Source of the DNA: Isoetes taiwanensis
Lineage: Eukaryota > Streptophyta > Lycopodiopsida > Isoetales > Isoetaceae
Direction of reading: 5' to 3'
Assembly: GCA_021234155.1 (NCBI GenBank)
Contig: JAJEKV010000046.1
Location: 4,008,665-4,072,664 of the forward strand
Length of the DNA stretch: 64,000 nucleotides
The notes under the pieces: model-generated
Seen by the model: the letters and a program-made list of their open reading frames with translations, nothing else
What the model was told of the DNA's origin: nothing
Databases searched by the model: none
Made by a program: the position numbers and the translations under genes
Shown: in pieces, positions 22,262-33,767 of the stretch
Numbering within the stretch: the first letter of the stretch is position 1
How the letters are laid out: every line of letters starts with the position of its first letter

Positions 22262-23229
22262 TCGAATTGTGCTTCTCCTACATGTTCTTGCTGCAGAACC
22301 AAAGGGTTCCTTCATCAAGATCACCTCTATCAAATGGCCTCTTTTACATCTCATGGAACATTTGCAACATGTTCATAGATTGCAATCCATTATTGGTATT
22401 TTGTTTCCTATAGACTTTGATTTTCCAGCCTCACAATTGGCTTGGATTATTGAGCTTCCAATGTTTGCCACAATCCTTTTTGCACCCTCCCTTCTTTATT
22501 CGAGAAGTCAAATTTACCTATCAACTCCAACTTGCCTTGCATTTTCTGGTTCTATATTGAACCATTTTGTCAAAGTGTACATGATATGGGATCTAAAAAG
22601 GACCCCTTGTATAAGTTATATGGGATCCAAAAATGGCCCTTGTTTCAAGCTTTTTTTCTAAGATATAAAAAAAGACTTTCGTGTTCTGTTTTAAAGTACT
22701 CATGGCCCTCGAGCCTTACGACTGTTGCATGAGTTTAAATGGTTCTTATTTCTTTCCTTTTCTATAAAGAAACCCCTTAATGTCAACCACTCTTCTATAA
22801 TGTAGATCTCATTTTCATGTTTGATTTGCTCTTTACAAGAACTATGTTACAAGATTGGCAAGAATAATAAATATGGGACAATTCATGTTGTTGATTATTG
22901 TTGTTGTTGTTAATAGATTTATTAAAAGCTTAAAATATGCAATGTGTGGCTAAAAGTATTTCTCTCAAACCAAAAGTAGCCACAAAGAGTTTTCAAAGGC
23001 GAGACATCGTCAAAGCATACAAATATATAAGAGCAGATGTTGACTTTATAACCTTTATAATTTGGGATGTGCATGCAAAATGTCAATGTTGACTTTTCTG
23101 CACATTGTAATACTACTAGACGATGTAATGCATCTATAATACTTGTATCGAGGGCACTACAAGTATAGGCACTCAACGGAGAACCAATCAATAAAGTTTT
23201 GCATGTTATTAGATCATTACAAGGGGTCT
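22262..23229. other. 3' flank of peptide gene; no further gene seen
   Basis: AT-rich sequence without convincing coding frames. AATAATAAAT near 22865 could serve polyadenylation, though it lies 600 bp from the stop codon. A short TTG-rich microsatellite (GTTGTTGTTGTT) is at about 22897. Confidence 0.3.
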
Positions 23230-23815
23230 GCATGGTTGAACGATGTCAACGTGTCATTAAACGTCATCTAGACGTGTTTTAACGACATCGACACCGTTTA
23301 AAGATGTTTCCGTCATTAACGACGACGAGTCGTTTAATGACAAGGCTAGATCTGACGTGTCCACCATGCTTGTGTGGCTAGCTGGCATGCCATATTGGCA
23401 CGCTGCCATGCTCTGCCACATCGACATGACGTAGAATATCTAACGTGGCCAAGTCGGCCTCGTGGCTTGCTGACATGCCACGCTGGCATGCCGCCGTATT
23501 CTGCCACATCGACATGATGTCGTTAAACGACTCTAGGATATTTGACACGTCGACATGACGTCCTTAAACGACGTCAAGAATATATGGCATGGCCAAGTCG
23601 GTCTCGTGGCTTGCTGACATGCGACGCTGGCATGCCATCATGTTCTGTCACGTCGACATAACGTCGCTAAACGGCGTCTAGGATATCTGACATGGCCAAA
23701 GTTGACCTCGTGGCTTGCTGACATGCCACAATGGCATGTCGTCGTGTTCCGCCACACGTCGACATAACGTCATTAGACGACATCGTGACATCATTTAACC
23801 ACGTTTGTTAAACTT
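23230..23815. repeat. Array of CpG-rich TTAA-centred palindromes and GTGGCTTGCTGACATGCC units
   Basis: The stretch is built from recurring blocks. GTGGCTNGCTGACATGCC-type units start at 23374, 23462, 23606 and 23710, each followed by a GGCATG palindrome and a CGACATGACGTC segment. Between them lie imperfect palindromes such as GACGTCCTTAAACGACGTC and AACGTCGCTAAACGGCGTC. Spacing is irregular (about 88, 144 and 104 bp). It has no coding frame and is far more CpG-rich than its AT-rich neighbours. It resembles subterminal binding-site arrays of DNA transposons or a small satellite. Confidence 0.65.
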
Positions 23816-25800
23816 GGAGCTATTTTCTCATGCATAGATATTGCATCTCATAGTGCAATTTTTTTCTTGTGTCGGCACCGTCATGTTGCACCCCATGCCA
23901 GAATTTCACCTTTGTTCGATACATAATTTTTTAATTATGCTTTTTTTTTGCTTTTATGCTTCCCAAATTCGTAATTAATGCATAACATGAAATAAAATTC
24001 AGATTTTTTGTCAAATAGCTTTCTACGACATCACCAGCGTACAAGACAATTTTTAGAATTTCTGGATGAGGTTTAAATTGAAGAGTTAGCATTATTACGA
24101 TCAGGGCAGCCTGTTGTTGGGCTGCCGAGCTGGCGCCTTTCCCAAAGTCAAACAAGGCCAGGACTTTCTAAAACTGCCTCCCAGGGAGAAGAGTTCGGAT
24201 TCCAGGAGATGGACTCCAAAAAACTTCCCGAGGTAGCCTATCCTAGAAGCGCTCCTCGAGGAGGGGGCGTACGCTAATTCCCATCCTCCCGGAGCTCGGT
24301 TCCTCTATCTGACCGTTGAACCGTTTAGAAACCCAAGTGTTTTGTGGTTCGGGCACTACAAAGGCTCCAGAATGGCGATTCGATGTTGCCATGTCGTCTG
24401 GAATGGCGAAATTCCCCTATGGACCAAGTTATACAACCAATTTTGCCAAAGAAAGAAACACTTACGCCCTACGTGGCAGCATTCATGTGACAAGCCTGCC
24501 GAGTTGACCCTCCTTGCAACTTGGGATCTTGCCAAAACTTGCACTAATTCTAGGTTGATAGTATTGGTGAAGAATTAAATCTTTCTTTGCAGGTGAAACT
24601 TGGAACCATTCTTATATTTTCAATATCCATCAAATACAATAAATCCAAAGAACATATTATCCAAAATACATATACTACACAACATAGCGACTCAGCCCAG
24701 AATCTTCTAGCTCAACCATGCTCCCCAGCTACACTATCTCATTAGCTTGAACACTGCTTGTTAATTCATTGCACATGCACTAACTAGGATTAGCCTCATG
24801 ACTAGGAGGCGAACAAGCCGAATTTGGGAGATAACTCTTCTTGGGTATCTTGGAACTAGATTCAGAATCTTTTGTTAACTAAAGCAAATAGCAGAGGTTT
24901 GAGTTGCCATAGACGCCAGTTCCATGAGTCTTTCTGGAAGAAATTTGTTGGATATTTCGCCTAAAAGGGCTGGGCCAAACAGAAATGGCCTAATAGGCCA
25001 TGAAGAACCGAATTTCCCCTAAATAAGCTAGATATTTTGATCGAAGAAAGGGCTATTTTTGGCCAAGGGAGGCAAGGGCGAATCTTATCCTTTATGGCTA
25101 TTGCAAGCCCAGCACATTCAACGTGGTGCATCTCTCCTGATATGGCATACACCATCTTTGTCCTAATAACCCTTGTATTCTCAACAATTTGTGGACATGG
25201 AGTGAATAATTTTTTTTTGCCCATTCTTTCCAATGCTTCGTGGAATGGCTTGAACAGAGAACAGTAACCAAGCCTACTAATGCCTACAACAAGATTTAAA
25301 ATGAAACGCACTTATTTAAGAAGTGCGTTTGAAAGATTCCTTTATAAAAATTGAAAACTTGAAAAAACCAGACAAAATAGGGAGCAAAATAGATTGTTGA
25401 GCAATTAGCATTAGAAATACTCCCAAAAAGCAACATTTTTGAAGCCTTTTCATTTTTAAAAGAGGCAAAAAAAAATGGTTGTTTTGAGGAGAGACATTAA
25501 ATTTGAAAACTCAATAAGTATTTCTTGTTGTTGAAAATAGAAGGAAATATAGTTTGTCTTTTTTGCAAGCTTATTATAAGTACTAAGAAAATCAAACATA
25601 GGAAGAGAAAGAGTGTGAAATCATAAAAAGAAAGAGTTGTTCTAATTAAGCATTGTTGAAGAGACAAAGCTTTCAGTTTAAAAATCTTCATCAAATTATA
25701 TTGAAATTCTTAGCACAAAGTTTACAATGAAAGTTAATTTATAATTTTGTCTGCTAAATTTAAATTTATAAGAGGTGGCTCTTCCCAAATCCACGGGACT
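23816..25800. other. Unassigned sequence with short decayed ORFs
   Basis: 24100-24310 is GC-rich and coding-like on the minus strand but not recognised. 24316-24580 and 24961-25311 have short open frames without family features. 25320-25770 is AT-rich. Nothing further is seen. Confidence 0.25.
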
Positions 25801-26435
25801 CTCGTCTTTTTTAGGATCTATCTCTTGGCGAGGGTATAATAGCGAGACGTACCTAACATACGATTCCAATGGTGCAGTACGAACATTTCGGGCTCAGGCA
25901 CCACAGGCTCCAGGTCGACAAACTCCACCTCCTCATCTCTTCTTCCCGTTAGTGGAGGCTGGATTTCTGTGTATGTGCCTTTCACATCGCCAGAACCGTT
26001 CTTTGCTCCCAGTTCCTCGTTTTCATCAGGAAAGGATTCACAAGAGCTTATCCTTGTCCTGACGAAACTTATTTTGTCCGGGTCTATGTCGACGGAGACA
26101 ACATTGCGCCTCGCTTTTAAGGGCGAAGCTAGGGCCGTGGTGCCCGAGTTTTAAAATGCATCTAGAATCCGGGTCTCGGGAAGAAAACCATCAGATAAGT
26201 TATTAATTAGCCGTGCCGCTTCGGTAATGAGATACCCTGGCCTTGTGTCACGTGGGTCTCTTAATTTTTGTAGAAACGTTTGGAACCGAAGGCGTTGTGG
26301 TGGACTCTTCTCATTCTGCGTATTGAAATGAACCATGGTTTTTTTGGTGTCCGCGCTGTAAAATCCTATATGGAAATGTTCAAAGCAGCTTACTAAGCGC
26401 GGACCACCACCATGTCCTTTGACATTTGTTTTTAG

Positions 26436-26683
26436 CCTGCCAAACAAAAAAGCAATTAAAATTTGGTAGAAAGAAAACGAACAAAATAAGTTAGTTCAGT
26501 GGTGTGGCTGTATAAATTTATACCACCATTGCCTTGCTGTATAAACTTATACCACGGTGCCGTGCCGTATAAATTTATACGAAGGTTGCCTTGGTGTATA
26601 AATATATACCACGAGGCGACTGAGGTATAAATTTATACCGTGGTGTTACAGTAAATAGAAAAGCAATAAATTCAAAGCTTACC
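26436..26683 (-). other. Intron of the methyltransferase gene with palindrome array
   Basis: Donor ATG|GTAAGC and acceptor TTTGGCAG|G bound a 246-bp intron. It holds five copies of the GTATAAATTTATAC palindrome between about 26512 and 26642, separated by 20-30 bp of GC-richer spacer such as CACCATTGCCTTGC. Confidence 0.65.
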
Positions 26684-27606
26684 ATACGCGGTTTTGGGCC
26701 GCGTTACGCATGACTCCCAATGGCTTAAGCACCGACATCGCCCTGCAGTCGGAATGAAAAATGATGACCCTCAGGTTTGTGATGTCATTGATTTCCCGGA
26801 GCCGATCAAAAAAGCACGGACTTTACCGCGTCGCGTGAAGGCCTCCTCGTCGAAAGTGCTATCCTTAATTTTGAACCCGTATGGAATGTCTACAATACAC
26901 AATGTATAATTTTGCTTGTCCAAAAGAGTTCCCGACCTGCGTGCAATCCCCATGAACAACCCTCACCCCGACCGAATGTTGTAAATCGTTCATAATCGGT
27001 GTCAAAGCTGCTTGTGCCGACTTCTTTTTCCTCGCTTTCAATTGCCTTGATCACGCCTCTCCTCCTTGGCCCTACGAACCGGGTTTAAAAATCATGTCTG
27101 GTAGCCCTTTCTTCTTGTTCTCGTAAGAAAAGCGTGAGACAAAGGCACGAAAACAAAAGTATTTTACGAAAAAACTTACCCACCATCGGGTTAACGGCGT
27201 GCTCTCGATAATACTATCCTGAAGTAGAAGTTGGATACAAAGCCTTGCACTCCTCGGGCCTCGGGTTTGTTTTTGCTTCATTAACTCACTTTTGGCGGTG
27301 ACAATGTCTTTTCCGATTTGCAGGAAAAAAAATGTTGTTGAATTCCTTGGCCACGGCTTTTTCTAATAGTCTTACAAAAATTTCTTTGCTTTTTAAACCA
27401 CGTGAGTCGCTGGTCCGTGGTACAATGCTCATGTTTTTTGTTTTGCTTCACCACCCTTTTTGGTTTTTTCGTAGAGCTAGATTGTTCTTCAGCTCACCAT
27501 CTTGAACATGCAAAATATTCTTTCCTAAAAGATCCCACACAATGAATGATCGAACACAAGTAGTTTAATGTTGAATGGCGTACAAGTGTTTGTTGCAGTC
27601 ACTTGT

Positions 27607-27987
27607 CTAATTGCACCACATAAGACCGAGGCCGCGGTATAAATTTATAACGTGTGCGAAATTCATGCAGATCAAAATTATACCATGAGTCACGGTATAA
27701 ATTTAACCATGTACTGATCGCGGTATAAATTTATCCAGGGCGGGCGCGGTATAAATTTATCACAGCTACCTCGGCGCCGGTATAAATTTATCGCGTTCGC
27801 ACGGATTTAAATTCAAACCGTGACTGGCCATGGTATAAATTTATATCGACCGACCGCAGGTATAAATTTATCTTATACCGTGCTGGTCTTCCTTGGTTGG
27901 TACGAATATACAATGTTAGGGTGTTAATACACAAATTAAGCTATCCTAAGCATACTACGAGAGGACTAAATTAAAGCTTTTACTTAC
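27607..27987 (-). other. Intron of the methyltransferase gene with palindrome array
   Basis: Donor CAA|GTAAGT and acceptor GCAATTAG|A bound a 381-bp intron. About seven to nine exact or decayed copies of GGTATAAATTTATACC lie at 27636-27880, spaced about 25-40 bp. Confidence 0.6.
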
Positions 27988-28955
27988 TTGACCATCTCAA
28001 GGCAAAATTTGGAAGTAATTGTCGCATCGCTTCCACGCCCATTATGGGCTTCTTATCCGAATCATAGGCGAGGCAAAGACTGCGTGACACAAGCTTCTCA
28101 AGTTCTTTGAGTTTGTTTTTTGTTTTTGAAGTCCTCCCCATGCATTTGTTTGAACTCTACATTATTCCCCTCGTGCATGAAGCGGATCTTGTCTATCGGC
28201 TCATTTTTAGTCCGAAGTCATTGTCGAGATTATGACTCACGGCAATGACCTTTTGCTTCCTCGCTCAGCTGACTCCCACGTAGATATGTGCTTCTACGGT
28301 CTTCCAAACTTCATTACGGTTTCTTTTTTTTGAAAGTTCCTTCCGTGCTTTATAACTATGTGTGCCTCCAAGTACATAATATATGTAATCTTCAAGTCAG
28401 CCTTTTTGTAATCTTTCGCTTGTTTGCACCGGACCCGGCCCACCATTACAACTAGTGGCGACACATGGGCATGAGGATTTCTTCTCATTCTTTGCTTCAG
28501 TATAGCCACATAATGCGCATAAACAGGACGGACCAAGCACTCGACCCCATCTTCATTCTTAGGCTGCCTTTTTATAGTGCTCAATGTCAAAGAAATAGTT
28601 TGTTTGAGCGGTTTAGTTTCATTAACCCGCTTTGAGAATAGCACTTGACTTATCTCAAGGGCTTCACAACAATATTCGCCTCCAGGAGCCTTCAAGAGCT
28701 TCTGGCGACTCCTCTATAGTCAAGGACTTTGTTGTTCTAGATTTTTTTGGTAGGAGGCTTTGTATCTACTACCGTGGAATGCTTCCTACCCTTTCCCTTT
28801 GTTACCACCGGTTCCTCCACTTCCTCTTCCTCTTCCTCTTCTTCTACTTCCTCGCCCTTCTCTTCCTCTTCGTTAGGGAATGGGGTACCATAGACCCTTG
28901 ACCAACACTTTTTGTTCAAAGTACCACCGACATCAAAATGTCCACTATATATATC

Positions 28956-29027
28956 CTAGAATGGGGGTTAAGTTAGGAGGATGATCGATTATAAATTTAT
29001 ACGGAAAAGCCACTAAGAATTACTTAC
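28956..29027 (-). other. 72-bp intron of the methyltransferase gene with one palindrome
   Basis: Donor TAT|GTAAGT and acceptor CATTCTAG|G bound a 72-bp intron, and the reading frame joins as ...KSGY|DIYSGHFD. One CGTATAAATTTATAATCG copy sits inside. Confidence 0.65.
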
Positions 29028-29396
29028 ATAGCCGCTCTTATAATTTTCAGACATGTAGTCATGCACGTCTTTGGATTTGCACATGCTTATTCTAAGCATT
29101 TTACTATTAAGAACATAGAAGACTTCCCCTTTGTCATGCATGCACTTCATTAATATTTCATCATCGATGTCTACGTAGCAACAAGGTTTACAATTTCACC
29201 TAAGGGTAATAATCATCGACTTGTACTTGCCCTTCCCCGATTGATGGCACAAGTAAAAGATGCGCCTCAGTGGGTTTGCTCTCTCTTGCCCACTGTGGAC
29301 GCGTGCACCGCCCCGGTCTTTCGGGTTCATATGTTTGTGGCTCTCTTGGTGCAGCCTTTTGATGATTGGCCCTTGTGTACAAACTTGATCTTGGGG

Positions 29397-29891
29397 CTGG
29401 AAAAAGCGTAAAAAAACACATTTTTATGCAAGAAACAGAACCTTTTTCGATTTTTGTAACACAAAAACAAGAAAAACAGAGGTCGAAAGGGCATAAAATC
29501 CACACTAAATTAACACTTTATTTGTGTCATTTAAGCTTAAAACGCAACAATATTACTAAAATATTAAGGTTCGGGACAATTCTTTAAGCACTAGACACCA
29601 AGATTAGAAATGGTAATGGAACAAAGATAAATTTATACGCCTAGAGCACGGCGGTATAACTTTATACCGTTCCTTCACGATTGGTATAAATTTATACGAT
29701 CCGGTTAACGAGCGGTATAAATTTATACCGCGTCCGGTATCACATTCAGGGTATAAATTTATACTGCTTCGTGCGGGGTTTATAAATTTATAAGATCCGA
29801 GCCATATCGGTATAAATTTATACCGTGCGCTTTTACACTCTAACAGATTAAAACAAAAGAGAAACTAGAACAAGACGGATAGTAGACTTAC
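29397..29891 (-). other. Probable intron of the methyltransferase gene with palindrome array
   Basis: Donor CCAC|GTAAGT and acceptor TTTTTCCAG|C bound about 495 bp. About seven palindrome copies lie at 29620-29832. Confidence 0.5.
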
Positions 29892-30084
29892 GTGGCCATG
29901 ACAGTAGGACTCGCCAGATAGACGTTAAAGGAGAGCAAATAAGGGGTATAAGCGCCTTCATATCGACTTCCGCTGTGATGTAGAAAATAGGGTTGGCGTG
30001 TCGGGCTTAAGTACCTCTCGCTAACCTAGTTTAGGTATGGCGCTTCTCCATGAAGTTTTCAATACAAGCACCGTGAGTTTTCGT

Positions 30085-30260
30085 GATAAATTTATAACCG
30101 TTCACGTTTCTATGTTGCCCTCTTTCAGATAAATTTATACCATCTCAGATACATTTATAGATCGGCCGCCTAAAGTTTTTCTTCCTCAGATAAATTTATA
30201 CCATCTCTCAGCCAAATTCACACCGATGCAATTCTTACGTCAGTATAAATTTATAGATTA
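30085..30260. repeat. Palindrome cluster at the 5' side of the methyltransferase gene
   Basis: About five copies or decayed copies of GATAAATTTATACC / GTATAAATTTATAG, the same family as in the introns. They lie between the methyltransferase gene and the divergent DUF7869-type gene, either in an upstream intron or in the shared promoter region. Confidence 0.6.
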
Positions 30261-30659
30261 GACGCTTAACTTTCCGAGTATGGCTCGAGAGAAAAAGAAC
30301 CGGCAGAGCCTCCAACTCCTATTCGCGGGCTTCCTCCCGCAATGACTTTCACACCTCCTCACCGCACGGGGAAGTAGCCACGAATATTCTACCTCCGACA
30401 TTCAAACCCCCCTACGGTGAGTTTACTCCAAAGACGACCACCTCGGCTTCCACCACCCGGTTCAATTTACTCCACCACACCCCGCCTCCCGAACGTCGTT
30501 TGCCCCCCCACCAACGCGTTTTACTCCACCACAGGCTAGAGAGCTCAGACTACCTCCCTCCGCTTCATTTTAGTATCGTCGCCTATAGTCCACAAGGCTC
30601 CCTCCCGGGAGGCAAATCACACCAACTCTATCCATTTTAGCTAAATGTTACTACAACAA

Positions 30660-33141
30660 GTGGGGAGCAAGGTGGGTGACACGCAACTCCGTGTTCCACG
30701 ACACTTCAGAGAGCTGGTCAACTACGCCACCAACCTCGATTACTTTTTCCCGCAGAGAGGGAAAGCAGCTCCCCAGGGACTTGCCCACACCAAACCCTCA
30801 AAGATCTACTAGTACACCTCATGTTGATCTCGAGACGAAGAAACACCTCATGTTGATCTCTCGGACGAGGAGCTACCAAAGCCACAAGACTCTATGTTCG
30901 AATTCAAAGCTCCCGCAAGTAAGAATCTTAAAAGCTAAACTTACACAAGAAAGCATGTACAACCGTTAGAAGAAAGAAACTCATGGATCGAGGCTCACTT
31001 GAGGGCAACACATACAAAGCTCTTGTTGTTCTCAACGTTGTTTGCTTAAGATTGGACTAAAGGAATTGAGGTTGATTCGTGATAGTTACAAATTCAATGA
31101 CTCTGCTAGACCAAAGGGGCTACTTAGCCTTCAATATTAGGCGGATTATGATGAGAGGTTTACTTACACAGCTGGTGGCCACCGGGGTCAAACGGCCTTC
31201 AAATTGATTCATGCTTTAGGCGTGACGACTTGACCGCTGAAGAAAAGGCTTTGACAAGAATCCGGGCATTAATGACTACACGCCATTCGTGAGGTATATC
31301 CGAATTCATGCCCTTTAATGTGTTTCTGGATGGAAGGTTTCTTTAAGGAGTCTTGGCGAGAAACTCCCTAACAGCCCCATGTACCACTTGAGTGACAACT
31401 TCACTAAACGTGAAGTCTACGATAATTATAAGGACATGTGTGTTGAGGCTGGAGAACGCCATGTACGCTACTCTTACTTCACGTGCTCGAAAAAAAGAGT
31501 TTTCTCGCGGTCCATTCCTAGAAAGCACCGGATGTCTGTTTTGTGCTACATGCTCTGAATTAAAAGCTCGGAGACAAAATGCAAAGGACACTTCACACTA
31601 AAAAGTAAGCTTCCGGGGCGTGTTCTTGCCGTGGTTCTACTTAAAAGTAGGTTCTTTCCTAAACATATTTTCATTTCGGATGCATTGAAGGAGAAACAAA
31701 CCGCAGGAGAACAACAATCTTTGGAAAGGAGAAAATTGACAAAACATAGGGAAGAAACCTTTGGAACAACCACTCAACTACATATAGGTTGTTATTGATG
31801 GAATGGACCGGAAGAAGACCACCCTACCACATTTTCTCAATGTGCCTAAGGATCTTTGAAGAAGATTTCATACATGCATGTTGTTGGTGCTATGGTATTT
31901 AATGGAAAACTATCTTGCAAGGCATTTTGAATTATCCAAACATTCATGCTGATCCAAATCTCACTATCACAATATTGAATAAGCTTCTTTCCAATCCTAG
32001 AACATATACCACCGGTTCTATATCTTGCCAGACAACTGACAACAAGGGAAAATAAGAATCAAGCGTTGTTTGCTTCTTTGCGCTATGCTAGTAGAGAAAC
32101 AAATCTTCAAGAAGGTGAAGATTGGTTTCACCCGCTTGTTGGTCATACACACGATCAAATTGATGAGGATGTTGATGGGTTCTCTAAAGCGTCTTGCTCG
32201 AAAAAACTCTCAGCCTACCAGCAATGATTGAGGTTATCCAAGATTCCTACAATCCTCGTCGGACATCGAGTTATTGGAAGAAACTTATGATTTCAAAGAA
32301 TGGATTTGGAGGAGAGATCAAGCGGGTCTTTGTGCTATTGAGCCCTTGAGAAACATTACATTTCAACATCGGATCAAAATTTCACTTGAAGATGGCAAGG
32401 CCATCTTACAAGGAAAGAAATATGCCACATCCTTGCGATTGGCGACCAACAGCGTGGTATTCAATTCATTAGCACCATCCCCAATACTAGTTCCATGCTC
32501 TCTCAGAAATCAAATGCCTCTAAAAAGCTTGAAAGAAATCACAAAGAGTAAAAAGGAGGGAAGAGCATTTGACTCAAACAAATCATTGGATTATATTGAG
32601 ACAAGTATTCAGTCGTGCTCTAACCACTTTGGGGAGGCGGATGCTTTATGGTGGCCTCGGTTTTTTTCTAAGAACGTGACATGTTGCAAGCTTCATTACA
32701 AGGTCAAGAAACGGTTACATTCAAGCCCGGCCATCTAGGCAAACTCTCCTCAGTGCAAGTTGAGAATCAAGAGGAACAAGTAGAGATATTGGCTAGCTCA
32801 GATGAAGATGCCGAGTCATGTACATCGGCCCCGGCATGCTGCACAACAAGTTGCTCGAAAGTATCGGGTTCGGTCTCGAGAATTGAAGGAATGCTCATAG
32901 TTGTGGTGATAATGATGAATCTGGGGAAGCCATTTCGGCTAGCTAAAGCATCTTGGAGGTAACAAGAGAGGATGGAATTCCCACTCAACTAAAAGTGCTT
33001 TGGATGAGAACTAATCGCGCCAATGCTTTCGATTGGGAGTTATACTTTGGAGATGGTAAAAGCAGGAGTGGGAAAAGAGCAAAAGTCCAAAGCAAGCAAC
33101 GGCCTGTCATAGATCTAGCTGGTAAAGGTTCTTGCATATGA
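30660..33141 (+). pseudogene. DUF7869-type (transposase-like) gene, broken
   Basis: Plus-strand pieces in shifting frames match the order of a widespread transposon-linked family (DUF7869 type). An acidic N-terminus includes HVDLSDEELPKPQDSMFEF. KDMCVEAGERHVRYSYF lies near 31430, a Cys cluster CLFCATCSELKARRQNAKD at 31529-31594, VIDGMDRKKTTLPHF from 31791, ENKNQALFASLRYAS near 32050, WFHPLVGHTHDQIDEDVDGF ending about 32185, then TYDFKEWIWRR (32280) with a basic C-terminal part to 33141. The Asp residues in DGMD and in the D-x-ENKN and GHTHD regions are candidate metal ligands of a DDE-like fold; that enzymatic role is inference. Stops and frameshifts are frequent up to 32270. It is divergent from the methyltransferase gene. 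Confidence 0.6.
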
Positions 33142-33767
33142 CTTTGTTACATTGCCACGCTAATAAGTTACGGGATGGTCACTCAAACTTTAATAAAAGA
33201 TTCGGCATGGATTAGACAAACAACCTAGAAAGGTTGCAAAATGTAAGTTTGTCCGATGACTTCGAACATGTAAAAGAACGAGAAAGTCACGTGTGATGAG
33301 TGTTTGTCAAAATGTCCTATATTTTTGACAATTTTGTTCATAATTTTTGGCCAATTTTCACAACCTTGAATATATCACTTCTTTGTCACTCTACTACCCT
33401 TGCTATTTTTTTTATTGCCCCTTTTTGCTACACTTTATAAAAGTAACTATTTTTTGTTCTAGTTTAGGAGGATGAAAATTGCTATTTAAAATTTTTGCAT
33501 GAAAGTTATGTTCAATCAACCCCTCAAAATGGTACCTAAATTACTTTTAAATTGTCACACCTGTCACAAAAAAATCTTAAAATGGACCTTTTTAAAGGGA
33601 ATTTTAGGAATCTTTCAAAGATTCCTTTTGAAGTCGTTCTGACAAATAAGTCGTTTCATTTTAAACTTTGTTCTACATCATCACAAACGGTCTGTACATC
33701 TGCCGCTTCTAGCTTCTTGTATATCTCTCCTAGTACCATTTCCAATACCATCTTCTTTAGAGAAGAG
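33142..33767. other. No gene seen
   Basis: AT-rich, with short frames only. This is the 3' flank of the DUF7869-type gene. Confidence 0.3.

Larger units (their letters stand above)
25818..29990 (-). pseudogene. Beta-class DNA amino-methyltransferase gene with ParB-like region, inactivated
   Basis: Minus-strand exons: an upstream piece ending 29892, then 29396-29028, 28955-27988, 27606-27180, 27071-26683 and 26436-25818, with good GT-AG sites. The final joint restores a Trp codon in phase. Exon 2 has a Cys-rich stretch (NCKPCCYVDIDDE). Exon 3 has an acidic tract, then LVRPVYAHYVAILKQRM, NPHAHVSPLVVMVG and later VSHNLDNDFGLKMSR, which resembles ParB/Srx-fold domains (weak). Exon 5 has IVDIPYGF, a motif IV ([DSN]PP[YFW]-like) site. 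Exon 6 has PETRILDAF, a stop, NSGTTALAS and NVVSVDIDPDKISFVRTRI, the SAM-binding motif I. Order IV then I is the beta class, which in bacteria methylates adenine N6 or cytosine N4. Defects: TAA inside motif I, TGA at 29196-29198 and several frameshifts. The stop is at 25818-25820. Confidence 0.7.

Noticed and set aside
25818-29990. Recent bacterial contamination or transfer as the source of the methyltransferase
   Set aside because: The coding parts are split by GT-AG introns with matching phases, so the gene has been eukaryotic for a long time.
26510-30260. CRISPR-like array
   Set aside because: The repeated palindromes are 14-16 bp, degenerate, irregularly spaced and sit in introns of a eukaryotic gene.
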